A stretch of 36,919 nt of DNA, from positions 1 to 36,919 of the forward strand of contig PAAU01000081.1 of assembly GCA_002699445.1 (NCBI GenBank), written 5' to 3'. The DNA is from Micrococcales bacterium (GTDB taxonomy: Bacteria > Actinomycetota > Actinomycetes > S36-B12 > GCA-2699445). Positions 28,081-36,919 of this stretch are shown piece by piece. Position 1 is the stretch's first letter. Every line of letters starts with the position of its first letter. The position numbers and the translations under genes are program-made. Under the pieces are notes generated by a model, which was not told where the DNA came from, made no database searches, and saw only the letters and a program-made list of their open reading frames with translations.

Positions 28081-28115
28081 GGCTCGCGAATGTTGTCCTA
28101 GAGAATGCGTGAGGA
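28081..28115 (+). repeat. 35-bp imperfect direct repeat, copy B
   Basis: ggctcgcgaatgttgtcctagagaatgcgtgagga; 31/35 identical to the dnaB 3' end at 25865-25899. Confidence 0.8.
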
Positions 28116-28325
28116 TACGCGTGACGCCTCGCCTCCAAGTCACCATCAATTCAGCCGGACATTCCCACACGGATATAAGTGTCGGCAATCGTAGTCATCC
28201 CTCTTTGGAGACGAAGTCGGTGTCAGTTGGCGGTGGTCCCGCGGAGCCCCAAGAAAGGGATCTCGATCCGTAGCTAATTCGGATAGGCTGAGGTCCCTAC
28301 CTTCGGTCAGGAAGGCCACACCCTC

Positions 28326-30512
28326 ATGTCTCGAAAAGGAATCCGCTATGGCGCGGGAGCAGTATTAATCGCTACGTGTGCCATAGCCGTTGGAGCGGGG
28401 TCTCTGACGCCAGCAATAGCGGCGAAGCCCACTCCCCAAGAGTCCAAGACCCTTACTAGGACCGATGCCGGGCCAGCCGATATCGCAGTCGATGTGTTCG
28501 GAAACATCTACACGGCCAACGCCCGAGCAAACACCGTCACCAAGATCACTCCGGGTGGAAAGGCTTCGACGCTCGGCACAACGGGCAGCAAACCGCGAGG
28601 GATTGCGGTAGACGAAGCGGGCAACGTCTACACCAGCAACCTAGATTCGGATAACGTCACGAAAATTACTCCCGACGGGGTTTCTACCATCCTGGGCGTT
28701 ACTGGAAAAGATCCAATCGATATCGCAGTTGATGCGAGTGGCAATGTCTATACGACCAACTACATCGACAGTTCCGTCACCAAGATCACGCCCGAGGGTA
28801 CTTCGACTGCGCTAGCTGCCACCGGCTCGCAGCCATTGGGGATTACTTTAGATCGGGCGGGCAACATTTATACGGCCAACGAACAGTCGGATAATGTCTC
28901 CAAGATCACGCCCGATGGCCAATCATCAATTCTGGCCAAGACAGGACGTTGGCCGCAGGCGATCACCATCGATACAATGGGAAATCTCTACACGGCTAAC
29001 TGGAACTCTCGAAATGTTTCTAAAATCAAGCCGTCTGGCAAATCGAAGATCCTAGGTAGTACGGGACGCCGCCCGATCGGTATCACTGTTGATCCATATG
29101 GAACCGTTTACACAACTAACAACGGCGCTAACAGTGTGTCCAAGATTATCCCCAATGGAGATTCCAAGGTCATCGCTCGGACGGGTAGGCGTCCGATTGG
29201 AATTGCGTCTGATGCCGCTGGCTTTCTCTATACCGCCAACTTCTTGTCGAACGACGTAACCGAGGTGTTTCCAAAAATCAACAAATCCGCTGATGTTCTG
29301 TCGCTGAGCACGGTAACCGTAAAGTCTCCGCGCAATCGAGATGCGTGGATTATTCCGTTTTGGAATGACGTGTACAAAAACAAAGCCGCATGTGAGGCGG
29401 CACTGCCTGAGGTCATAGCTACCGTTGCGGAAAATGCTGATCCCGCCGTTCAAGCAGAATCAGCGAACAACTGCATGGGAGTTGGCGGTGTTCCCTACAA
29501 GTACCGAATAGCCGAGATGGAGTTGACGGTGAAGCAATGGGCGGACTTCCTCAATACCGTCGACCCTAAAGGCCGCAACAAGCACCGATTGTGGGACGCA
29601 GCCCAGAGTTCTCGGGCCTGGCCAAAATACGGTTCTATCAATCGAAATAAGCGTGCGCCCAAAGGTCAACACTATTATGTGGCGTCGCCGCAGTGGGCCG
29701 ACAAGCCCTACAACGTAGCCGACTTCACCCGGGCCGCGCGACTGGCCAACGCCTTAGATAACGGCGAAACCCTGTCCCAGAAGACAAAGCGACAGAAGAC
29801 GGTGACCGGCAAGAAGTTGCGGCTTACGACGTACAAAGTGCGACTGTCTTCCAAGACCGAAAAGGGCATGTACTCCATGAAGGATCGGAAGGCTACGCGA
29901 AATTCAAAGCGAGGCTTCGCAGTTTCGAGCCAGGACGAATGGATCAAGGCGGCCTACTTCGACCCCAAGGGCGACGGGAAATATTCGTACTGGGACTATC
30001 CGACCAACCCAGGTCGTTTCGTTCCTTGTCCGGTCGATGACTCTGGATGCTTCGAAGGGGAGCAGCCCAGCATGACCAAGCTCGACGAACACGGCAACGT
30101 CCTTAGGGCAAAGAAGCGGCAGCCGCTGGCATCGTTTGAGGCACTGCCTGGCGTCGCGCCCGACTGGTGTCCTGATCCATTTACAGATGCACAGTGTGCG
30201 GTGTCACCATTCCCAAAGCTTGACTCCATTTACACCGGGAATATGAGTTCGGTCGGTCAAGCAAAGACTCGATCGCCTTGGGGCACTCTTGATCAGGGCG
30301 GCAATGTCGTAGAGATCACCGACACTATTGCGCCGCCACCTCCGCTCGAAGACCCGGATATCGTGTGGCGTCGCTGGCACGGTGGAGTTGTCACTGCAAC
30401 TGCCTATCAAATGTGGCTGTCGGCAGTGGGTGTTACCCCGCAAACCGTCCCCGGTTACGCCGTCAACCCGTGGCGAGGGATCCGACTGGTTGTTCGTGAC
30501 AGGACGGGGTGA
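28326..30512 (+). CDS. secreted NHL/Vgb-type beta-propeller fused to an FGE/SUMF1-like domain
   Basis: Signal peptide; seven ~40-aa repeats of type GIAVDxxGNVYTxNxxSxxVTKITPxGxSxxLxxTG; C-terminal SUMF1-like segments AEMELTVKQWADFLNTVDP, GFAVSSQDEWIKAAYFDPKG, SPWGTLDQGGNVVEITD, NPWRGIRLV. Confidence 0.88.
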   Translation: MSRKGIRYGAGAVLIATCAIAVGAGSLTPAIAAKPTPQESKTLTRTDAGPADIAVDVFGNIYTANARANTVTKITPGGKASTLGTTGSKPRGIAVDEAGNVYTSNLDSDNVTKITPDGVSTILGVTGKDPIDIAVDASGNVYTTNYIDSSVTKITPEGTSTALAATGSQPLGITLDRAGNIYTANEQSDNVSKITPDGQSSILAKTGRWPQAITIDTMGNLYTANWNSRNVSKIKPSGKSKILGSTGRRPIGITVDPYGTVYTTNNGANSVSKIIPNGDSKVIARTGRRPIGIASDAAGFLYTANFLSNDVTEVFPKINKSADVLSLSTVTVKSPRNRDAWIIPFWNDVYKNKAACEAALPEVIATVAENADPAVQAESANNCMGVGGVPYKYRIAEMELTVKQWADFLNTVDPKGRNKHRLWDAAQSSRAWPKYGSINRNKRAPKGQHYYVASPQWADKPYNVADFTRAARLANALDNGETLSQKTKRQKTVTGKKLRLTTYKVRLSSKTEKGMYSMKDRKATRNSKRGFAVSSQDEWIKAAYFDPKGDGKYSYWDYPTNPGRFVPCPVDDSGCFEGEQPSMTKLDEHGNVLRAKKRQPLASFEALPGVAPDWCPDPFTDAQCAVSPFPKLDSIYTGNMSSVGQAKTRSPWGTLDQGGNVVEITDTIAPPPPLEDPDIVWRRWHGGVVTATAYQMWLSAVGVTPQTVPGYAVNPWRGIRLVVRDRTG
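28470..29272 (+). repeat. seven tandem NHL-repeat coding units (~120 nt period)
   Basis: Successive units GPADIAVD, KPRGIAVD, DPIDIAVD, QPLGITLD, WPQAITID, RPIGITVD, RPIGIASD. Confidence 0.85.
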
Positions 30513-30527
30513 AATCGGTCGTGATGC

Positions 30528-30557
30528 TCTTCAGCAGTGACACGTGACTGCTGAAGA
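30528..30557. terminator. bidirectional stem-loop between convergent genes
   Basis: TCTTCAGCAGT-GACACGTG-ACTGCTGAAGA, 11-bp stem. Confidence 0.65.
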
Positions 30558-30622
30558 ATATGACGAAAAGCTTCCCCGCTATTTGTTAGGGAATCCGGAG
30601 GCTGTTTGCCCAGAGAAGCGGG

Positions 30623-31975
30623 TTAGTAGGCTGCCACGTAGCGGGCCACCCGCTCAATGTCGCTCAAATTAGCGAGCGATTCGAGTTCTCCCAATTTTGT
30701 GGTGTGGTAGGCATCGACAAAATCAGAGCCAAGCCAACCTGTGAGACGAGAGCTGTGAGAGAAACGCTCTAAAGCCTGACCCAGAGAGCGCGGTAAGTGC
30801 ACCAAACCTAGCTCGTCGCGCTCGGCCGGACGCATGGTTTCGGGCGCCGTATTTGTCACGTGAGGTCGCGATAAATTCTCGCGGAGACCTTGCAGTCCCG
30901 AAAAAGCTAAAGCGCCCAAAACCAGATAGGGGTTTCCGGAGACATCAGCGGCTCGATATTCGAAATTGGTTGCGGAGGCTGGATCCACGCCAGCGAGTTG
31001 GGGTGCGACACATAGTCGCAACGAGGCTTCCCGGTCCAGATGTCCCAGGTTGTTGTAGGTCGCACTCCAACGATCGGGCTGTAACCGATCGTAGGAAATG
31101 CCGCTTGCTGCAGTCAGCGCGACGAAGTCAGGTATATCGCGAAGTACGCCCGAAAGGAATGAGCCAGCTAGACGTGAGATGCCATTTGAATCGTCGCGAT
31201 CAAATGTCACTGGTACACCGTCGAGATCGACCAAGCTGAAGTGGACGTGTACCCCGTTGCCGACTGCGGCCGGCTCCATCAGCGGAGAAAAACTCGCCCG
31301 ACCACCTGCGCGGAGAGCCATCCGGCGCACGATTTCGCGCACTTGGACCGCTTGGTCAGCAGCTTTAAGACCGAGCACCGCAGTTTGAGTGACCTCAAAC
31401 TGTCGAGGTCCAAACTCCGCGAGAAAAGTGTCGGGTATCAGCCCATTGCTGCGCATCACCGCCAGGACTGAGCCTGGAAAAACTCCCGCAGACTCAACGG
31501 ACTCCACCAAGTAGGCGTCGCCCAACCGATTATCAACCCCAGTGAAGTTGAACTCGTGCTCGAAGGCGGCCAGGATCTGGATGCCGAATTCATCTCTTAA
31601 GCCGGCCAAACTCCGTCGTAGTGCATCCCGGGGGCAACCGAACCAGGTAGATCCGTCTAACTCGACGAGATCGGCCAGCATCATTCGAGACTCGGGGTGA
31701 CCCTCCTGGCCGGGGATAAGAAGAGCCGTCTCCGGATCTGGCATCATCAGCAATTCGCCACGTGCTGCCCAGGGTGTTGCGGGGGTCTGTCCGAAGGCAT
31801 TGATCATGAGATTCGTGGGTGCCAGCGCCATGCCGACCTGTTCACGGTTTGGGAGGGCGCTAACCGGGAAACCCTTGCCGCGCACCTGGCTGGCGTAATC
31901 GCAAATGGCGAGCATCATGATCGGCTCAGGATGGATCGAGGGCACCGAAACAGTTGCATTATTGGAGTAATCCAT
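30623..31975 (-). CDS. glutamine synthetase family protein
   Basis: EHEFNF, FGPRQFEVTQ, GNGVHVHFSLVD, and C-terminal ATNFEYRAADVSGNPYLVLGALAFSGLQGL motifs. Confidence 0.88.
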   Translation of the reverse strand: MDYSNNATVSVPSIHPEPIMMLAICDYASQVRGKGFPVSALPNREQVGMALAPTNLMINAFGQTPATPWAARGELLMMPDPETALLIPGQEGHPESRMMLADLVELDGSTWFGCPRDALRRSLAGLRDEFGIQILAAFEHEFNFTGVDNRLGDAYLVESVESAGVFPGSVLAVMRSNGLIPDTFLAEFGPRQFEVTQTAVLGLKAADQAVQVREIVRRMALRAGGRASFSPLMEPAAVGNGVHVHFSLVDLDGVPVTFDRDDSNGISRLAGSFLSGVLRDIPDFVALTAASGISYDRLQPDRWSATYNNLGHLDREASLRLCVAPQLAGVDPASATNFEYRAADVSGNPYLVLGALAFSGLQGLRENLSRPHVTNTAPETMRPAERDELGLVHLPRSLGQALERFSHSSRLTGWLGSDFVDAYHTTKLGELESLANLSDIERVARYVAAY

Positions 31976-32116
31976 CAGTATTTGAGATTAGTGCGATTTA
32001 GTCTCCGAAGTCGCCTCGACTGCCTGCACTCGCGATAGCGGGAAACGGTTAAACACCGAGTTCCAACCGTCAAAGATCAATTTCCTGAGGTACGCGGCCG
32101 GAGGAAAATCGCCGCT

Positions 32117-32142
32117 ACGCAGGCGGCGTCAGTCGCCTGCGT
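32117..32142. other. stem-loop in divergent GS/glycosylase intergenic region
   Basis: ACGCAGGCG-GCGTCAGT-CGCCTGCGT. Confidence 0.5.
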
Positions 32143-32212
32143 TATCCAATGAGCCAAGTGAATATCGTTGGCCGCTGTTCCCCGTCGTATGACTTGCCGG
32201 GACACTTGAGAG

Positions 32213-33175
32213 ATGGTGGAGATCTCGGTGTGGCTGGAAGGTGTATACGATCTGTGGCCAACGCTGCGACCCCTACAACGAGGAGCAGCGGATCCTACGA
32301 TGGTGCGGGATCAGACTGGAATCTGGCGCGGTTTACTGACACCGGAAGGTGCGGCAAGCATGCGGATACAGCCGCGTGTGGAACGTTCTGGGGTCAGTAT
32401 CCGAGTCCACACGTACGGTCCCGGTGCAGCCTGGGCGGCGAGAACCGCTCCGGACCTGTTCGGTGCCAACGACAAGCCCGATACGTTCCGAATGAAGCTA
32501 GTCGGTCTGAGGCAAGACAAAGGATGGTCTGCGGAACAGCAGTTAGCGATCGAGTTTGTTGCCCGTGAATATCTGCGCACCAGCTGGCGATTACCGAGAT
32601 CCCACGGTGTATGGGAGGCGCTCTTAGCGGCAGTTCTGGAACAAAAAGTTACGAGCAAGGAATCCATAGGGGCCTGGCGTGCGCTGACCTGTGACTTCGG
32701 CGATCTGGCTCCAGGTCCCGTACCTGTGGGTCTGCGGGTCCCGCCCACTCCTCGACAAGTCCGGCGGGTGCCGTCTTGGCGTTGGCGACGTATGGCAGTG
32801 GACCGTCCTCGTAGTGACACCTTAATGCGGTTATGCCGAATGGAATCGGCCCTTGCGCGGCTCTCGCAACTTGAACTCAGTAAAGCCCGGACCGTGCTTA
32901 CCAACGTCCGTGGTGTTGGTGACTGGACGTACGCGGAACTGGCACAACGAGCTTTGGGTGATGCAGATGCGGTAAGCGTCGGTGACTATCACCTCGCTCG
33001 TATGGTTACCTACTCGATTCTCGGTCGCAATGACGGAACTGACCAGCAGATGCTGCATCTGTTGCAACCCTTCGCTGGAGACCGTTACCGAGCCGTGCGG
33101 ATGATTGAACTCGTAGGAAGGATGCCCCCCAGACGAGGTCCCCGAATGTCGATTCCGTCCTATCGGTACGGCTAA
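32213..33175 (+). CDS. AlkA-like HhH-GPD DNA glycosylase
   Basis: AVLEQKVTSKES, VRGVGDWTYAELAQRALGDADAVSVGDYHLARM (HhH plus catalytic Asp). Confidence 0.9.
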   Translation: MVEISVWLEGVYDLWPTLRPLQRGAADPTMVRDQTGIWRGLLTPEGAASMRIQPRVERSGVSIRVHTYGPGAAWAARTAPDLFGANDKPDTFRMKLVGLRQDKGWSAEQQLAIEFVAREYLRTSWRLPRSHGVWEALLAAVLEQKVTSKESIGAWRALTCDFGDLAPGPVPVGLRVPPTPRQVRRVPSWRWRRMAVDRPRSDTLMRLCRMESALARLSQLELSKARTVLTNVRGVGDWTYAELAQRALGDADAVSVGDYHLARMVTYSILGRNDGTDQQMLHLLQPFAGDRYRAVRMIELVGRMPPRRGPRMSIPSYRYG

Positions 33176-33284
33176 GAGCGGCGCAGCGCTGCCATCCCTA
33201 GAAGTGGATTCTCACGCACTACCGATCCTTGACCACAAGAATCTCTGGGGTATCGAGTTGCTGTGAAACCAGGTGAAGTGACAC

Positions 33285-34271
33285 CTAAACAGCCACTAGA
33301 GCCTTACCGATATTGGCTCCAGTGAACAGCCCGAGCAGTACGGTCGGTGCGTTCTCGAGCCCCTGAGTAACATCAACTCGCGACTTCAACTGCCCCGCCA
33401 TCATCCACCCGCTCAGTGCCTGCGAAGCTTCCCTGGCTTGATCGAAATGGTCAAGAACGATGAAGCCTTGCAGTAGTGCCCGTCGCGGGACAACATTGAC
33501 AATATTGGCAGGACCCGGCTGCAACTCTTTGCCGTCGTAATTAGAAATTGAGCCGCACATGACGATCCTCGCTTTGTCTCGAATCTGCCCTAGGACCGCA
33601 TTAAGTGTTTCGCCACCGACATTGTCAAAGTAGACGTCTATTCCCTTGGGGCAGGCTTGATGGAGCTGTCGGGCAATATGTCCTTCGCGGTAGTTGAGGC
33701 ATTGGTCGAACCCCAGTTCCTCTGTCACCCACGCGCATTTTTCGGGACTGCCCGCAAGCCCGATCACTGTCGCGCCTTTGATCTTTGCAATTTGACCAGC
33801 TAGCGAACCCACGGCGCCCGCTGCACCCGAGACAACGACCGTTTCTCCTTCGGCCGGCTTGCCAATATTCAGCATCCCTACGTAGGCGGTCAATCCGGTG
33901 GCGCCGAAAACTGACAATGCGTCGGTGTAGTCCACACCATCAGGAATGATGAAACCCCCGTCTGAGACTGCTAAAGACTGCCAACCGGTCATCCCGGTGA
34001 CCCGAGTTCCCACTGGATACTGGGTATTGCGGCTTTCGATGACTTCGCCTGCGCCGCCGGCACGAATGACCTCACCCTCGGCGATTTTGGGGAGGTAGGT
34101 GTCGTATGCGACCCATCCTCGAATCGTTGGATCGACCGAAACGTATTTGACGTCAAGCAAGAACTGGCCATCTTCGAGTTCTGGTGTGGCGATCTCATCG
34201 TCGGCAAAGTCACTCGCAGCCAATTTATCCGTTGGGGTCTGCGCGAGGGTGATTCGTCGGTTTGTCGTCAT
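33285..34271 (-). CDS. NADP-dependent oxidoreductase (MDR, leukotriene B4 dehydrogenase/curA-like)
   Basis: GATGLTAYVGMLNIGKPAEGETVVVSGAAGAVGSLAGQIAKIKG and VDVYFDNVGGETLNAVL. Confidence 0.94.
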   Translation of the reverse strand: MTTNRRITLAQTPTDKLAASDFADDEIATPELEDGQFLLDVKYVSVDPTIRGWVAYDTYLPKIAEGEVIRAGGAGEVIESRNTQYPVGTRVTGMTGWQSLAVSDGGFIIPDGVDYTDALSVFGATGLTAYVGMLNIGKPAEGETVVVSGAAGAVGSLAGQIAKIKGATVIGLAGSPEKCAWVTEELGFDQCLNYREGHIARQLHQACPKGIDVYFDNVGGETLNAVLGQIRDKARIVMCGSISNYDGKELQPGPANIVNVVPRRALLQGFIVLDHFDQAREASQALSGWMMAGQLKSRVDVTQGLENAPTVLLGLFTGANIGKALVAV

Positions 34272-34428
34272 ACGGGCACTCTAACGGTGCTCAATCAGAG
34301 GCCAGTGAGAGTGCTGCCGATTTTCGTGCTGTGAAGTTAAACGACTGCACAAAAGTCTCCGTCTCAGGGAACTGAGGAGTCTTATTTGTGATCCAATTCC
34401 TAGAGCAGTCAGAAGCACTTAACGATCC

Positions 34429-35226
34429 TCACAACTGCGGTGATTCGTTCGTTGGTGGCTTGACGTCAGGTTCGAAGGCTTGATCGACGACGGCTGGATC
34501 TACGGCGCAGCACTGATCTCCCTGCCAGGTTCGGTAGCCTTCCCAACCGGCCAATGCGGCAATCGTCAATGCCGCGATGGGATCGGCCCACCACCAACCC
34601 AACCAGGCATTCAAACCTAAACCCATGAGCAGAGATAGCGACAAGTAACTACAGACGAAGGTCTGTTTCGAGTTAGCGACAACCGAGTTGGAAGAGAGTC
34701 GTTTCCCGGTCGCTCGTTGCGCAAATGCAAGATACGGCATTATGACGATCGATGCGATCGCCAACACAATCCCGATCTGCGAAGGCTGAGCCTCTCTCCC
34801 GGTAGCTAGATCTATGAGCGACATGGTGCCCACGTACAGAGCTAAACCCAAGAAACAGACAGCGATAAGCCGACCAGCGAGTTTCTCTTTTGCCTCGGGG
34901 ATCGGACCTCTGAATTGCCAGAGGATGACAAGACCCGATGAAACTTCGACTAGAGAGTCCAGCCCGAAGCCGATGAGAGCTCCGGAGTCCGCGACGTTAC
35001 CGGCAGACAAAGCAACTACGGATTCAATGACGTTGTAACCGACCGTCAGCATCGCCAGCAGTCGAGCCCGTTGGATCAAACTTGAACGCGAGGAGTCGCT
35101 TAGGCCTGACGAAATCATTATGAAACGTGGTTCCTTTACTTTGGCAAGGTCACCTGGATATCGCCCAATCATTTTAACCAGTTCCGATTCGGAAACGGAG
35201 TTCTGGCGGATTATCGCTCGGCTCAA
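34429..35226 (-). CDS. cation diffusion facilitator (CDF)-like transporter
   Basis: GSDSG-type motif (NVADSGALIGFGLDSLVEVSSG), six TM segments, WWADPIAALTIAALAGWEG. True start may be at an internal codon. Confidence 0.85.
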   Translation of the reverse strand: MSRAIIRQNSVSESELVKMIGRYPGDLAKVKEPRFIMISSGLSDSSRSSLIQRARLLAMLTVGYNVIESVVALSAGNVADSGALIGFGLDSLVEVSSGLVILWQFRGPIPEAKEKLAGRLIAVCFLGLALYVGTMSLIDLATGREAQPSQIGIVLAIASIVIMPYLAFAQRATGKRLSSNSVVANSKQTFVCSYLSLSLLMGLGLNAWLGWWWADPIAALTIAALAGWEGYRTWQGDQCCAVDPAVVDQAFEPDVKPPTNESPQL

Positions 35227-35285
35227 GAGGACGTTTCTGCGTGCTTTACTTGCGCCTGATCTGCTCGATTAACCAAACTGACGAG

Positions 35286-36899
35286 ATGGACAACGTGGAC
35301 CTTTCACATCTCTCGTCATTAACCAGTGATGATCGCGCCTCGAAAAAACGGAAAAGATTTTTCGCAAATCTTGCGACGGTCAAGGGCCTGATACTTGTTG
35401 TTGCGGGAGGCATCGCTTTACTGGCCCCGCAGGTCTCATTGCCGATTGTGCGACTCGCCTCAGCCGTCGCCCTAATTGTTTGGGGTTTAACGGAGGTATG
35501 GACGGCTACGCGCTACTGGCGCGACGTGGGAGTTGGCGGACTGTCGCTCGCACTGATTTCGATTGTTACCGGAGTCGGTATTTTGCTAGTCGCACCGGGC
35601 CTGGAGATCCTCTTGATCCTCAGCGGAACCTACCTCTTTGTGCGAGGTGTGGTCGTAGCTATTCACCTTATTTTCCGACGAAATGGCCAAATCGCGGAGA
35701 GAACGATTTCAGCATTACTTCAAATAACACTCGGCATTATGCTGTTCTTTTTGCCGGATGCAGTGGCAACGGCTCTGTTCGGGTTTGCGGCGCTGACGGC
35801 AGTTTCCGTAGGTTCGATTTTTCTTTATTACGGGTTTCTTCGAGAGCAAGAAGTTCAAGATCTAAATGTGGCGACCTTGGCCTGGATCTGTAAACGATGG
35901 CTCAGGGAAAACGACTTAGGATTTGAAGTACGGAGTGAGATAGCGGAGGGGCTGTATTTCGAGGAACCGCAGAGACGAGGGAAACTCAGGTCCTGGTGGA
36001 CGATGTTGGGTCTCTCCGTACTCATTGCTACATTCGGAATTTTGCAGGATTCAACAGCGGTGGTCATAGGAGCGATGCTTATAGCTCCCCTAATGATACC
36101 GATTTTGGGCGCGGCAGGGGCCATCGTAAACGGGCGCAGGCGGAGGTTACTGTCTTCTCTGGCGCTAGTGCTGATGGGCGCAGGCATGTCGATCTTTGTG
36201 GCATTCGCCGTGGGCAGGTGGACACCGGATTTAATCCAGGTGGAGGTCAACTCCCAGATAGCGAGTCGAGTGTCGCCGAATCTTATAGATATGGGGATCG
36301 CCTTGGCTGCGGGTGCGGCGGGCGCCTTCGCAACCGTCAACCGTCGGGTGGCGGGCAGTATTGCCGGCGTCGCGATAGCGGTCGCTCTCGTGCCTCCACT
36401 GGGTGTGGCGGGATTAACGCTCGAAATAGGAGAGTTTGCCCTGGCCTGGGGTGCCTTCCTCCTATTCTTGGCAAACTTCGTGGCCATACTCCTGTCCGCG
36501 ACCCTAGTGTTCGCTCTCGGCGGGTGGGTATCGGTTAAACGACTTCGCGCGCACGTGAATGACGTATACGTAACCGCCGGGCTGGTAGGTGCAACGGCGA
36601 TGGTCGTCATCGTTCCCTTGCTCTTCACGCAACAGGGAATAGTGTCACAGGCCCGGAACCTAGCTACCGCCGCTGGCATCGTTGACCGGTGGGTTGGGGA
36701 GACCAACTTGGACCTCGCGGTTCAGGAGGTAGAGATCTCCGAAGATACGGTAACGGTCCGCGTCCAAGGCTCGGACGCATTTCCAGATCCCGATACTTTA
36801 GGGCGGGAGTTGGGAGAGAGCCTGAACAAACCGATCGACCTGGACATCTTCTTCACCCCGACTGAGGCGATCAGGTACCGGGCCCCAAGCAATCCCTAA
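35286..36899 (+). CDS. HdeD-like (DUF308) membrane domain fused to DUF389
   Basis: N-terminal HdeD-like TM region (KGLILVVAGGIALLAPQVSLPIVRLASAVALIVWGLTEV), C-terminal DUF389 (DSTAVVIGAMLIAPLMIPILGAAGAIVNG, VALVPPLGVAGL). ATG at 35286 preferred over 35241. Confidence 0.85.
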   Translation: MDNVDLSHLSSLTSDDRASKKRKRFFANLATVKGLILVVAGGIALLAPQVSLPIVRLASAVALIVWGLTEVWTATRYWRDVGVGGLSLALISIVTGVGILLVAPGLEILLILSGTYLFVRGVVVAIHLIFRRNGQIAERTISALLQITLGIMLFFLPDAVATALFGFAALTAVSVGSIFLYYGFLREQEVQDLNVATLAWICKRWLRENDLGFEVRSEIAEGLYFEEPQRRGKLRSWWTMLGLSVLIATFGILQDSTAVVIGAMLIAPLMIPILGAAGAIVNGRRRRLLSSLALVLMGAGMSIFVAFAVGRWTPDLIQVEVNSQIASRVSPNLIDMGIALAAGAAGAFATVNRRVAGSIAGVAIAVALVPPLGVAGLTLEIGEFALAWGAFLLFLANFVAILLSATLVFALGGWVSVKRLRAHVNDVYVTAGLVGATAMVVIVPLLFTQQGIVSQARNLATAAGIVDRWVGETNLDLAVQEVEISEDTVTVRVQGSDAFPDPDTLGRELGESLNKPIDLDIFFTPTEAIRYRAPSNP

Positions 36900-36919
36900 A
36901 GTCAGACAACGACCTTGCC

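Noticed and set aside
28040-28273. 77-aa plus-strand ORF spanning repeat copy B
   Set aside because: No domain, crosses the duplicated dnaB-end sequence and ends before the NHL-FGE gene; likely fortuitous.
35855-36706. 283-aa minus-strand ORF
   Set aside because: Fully antisense to the DUF389 coding region; composition typical of a shadow ORF with no recognisable domain.

Overview
The window is a 36.9-kb actinobacterial chromosome segment. Its first ~26 kb carries the conserved origin-side gene order also known from Streptomyces: trxB - anti-sigma - sigM - pseudokinase - murJ - DUF6049 - NUDIX - (sulfotransferase) - CCA-adding enzyme - MFS - ino1 - PadR - DUF5318 - ponA-type PBP - GT87 - FemX-like - xthA - rpsF/ssb/rpsR/rplI - (fructosamine kinase / LMW-PTP) - dnaB. 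Downstream of dnaB the content becomes accessory. It holds degraded remnants (pentapeptide-repeat and PQQ sugar-dehydrogenase fragments), an orphan lipoprotein, a small repeat cluster, and a secreted NHL-propeller + FGE/SUMF1-like fusion. Metabolic and transport genes follow: a GS-family protein, an AlkA-like glycosylase, an NADP-dependent oxidoreductase, a CDF transporter and an HdeD/DUF389 fusion. The signals most worth follow-up are: (i) a cluster of DnaA-box-like 9-mers next to an AT-rich patch, followed by three consecutive stem-loops (one a perfect 15-bp stem), in the long dnaB upstream region; (ii) an imperfect 35-bp duplication of the dnaB 3' end that brackets a ~2.2-kb decayed/accessory patch; (iii) the 7-blade NHL + catalytic-Cys-less FGE fusion. 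No tRNA, rRNA, CRISPR array or intact transposase was found. All assignments come from reading the sequence and supplied translations; no database search was possible.
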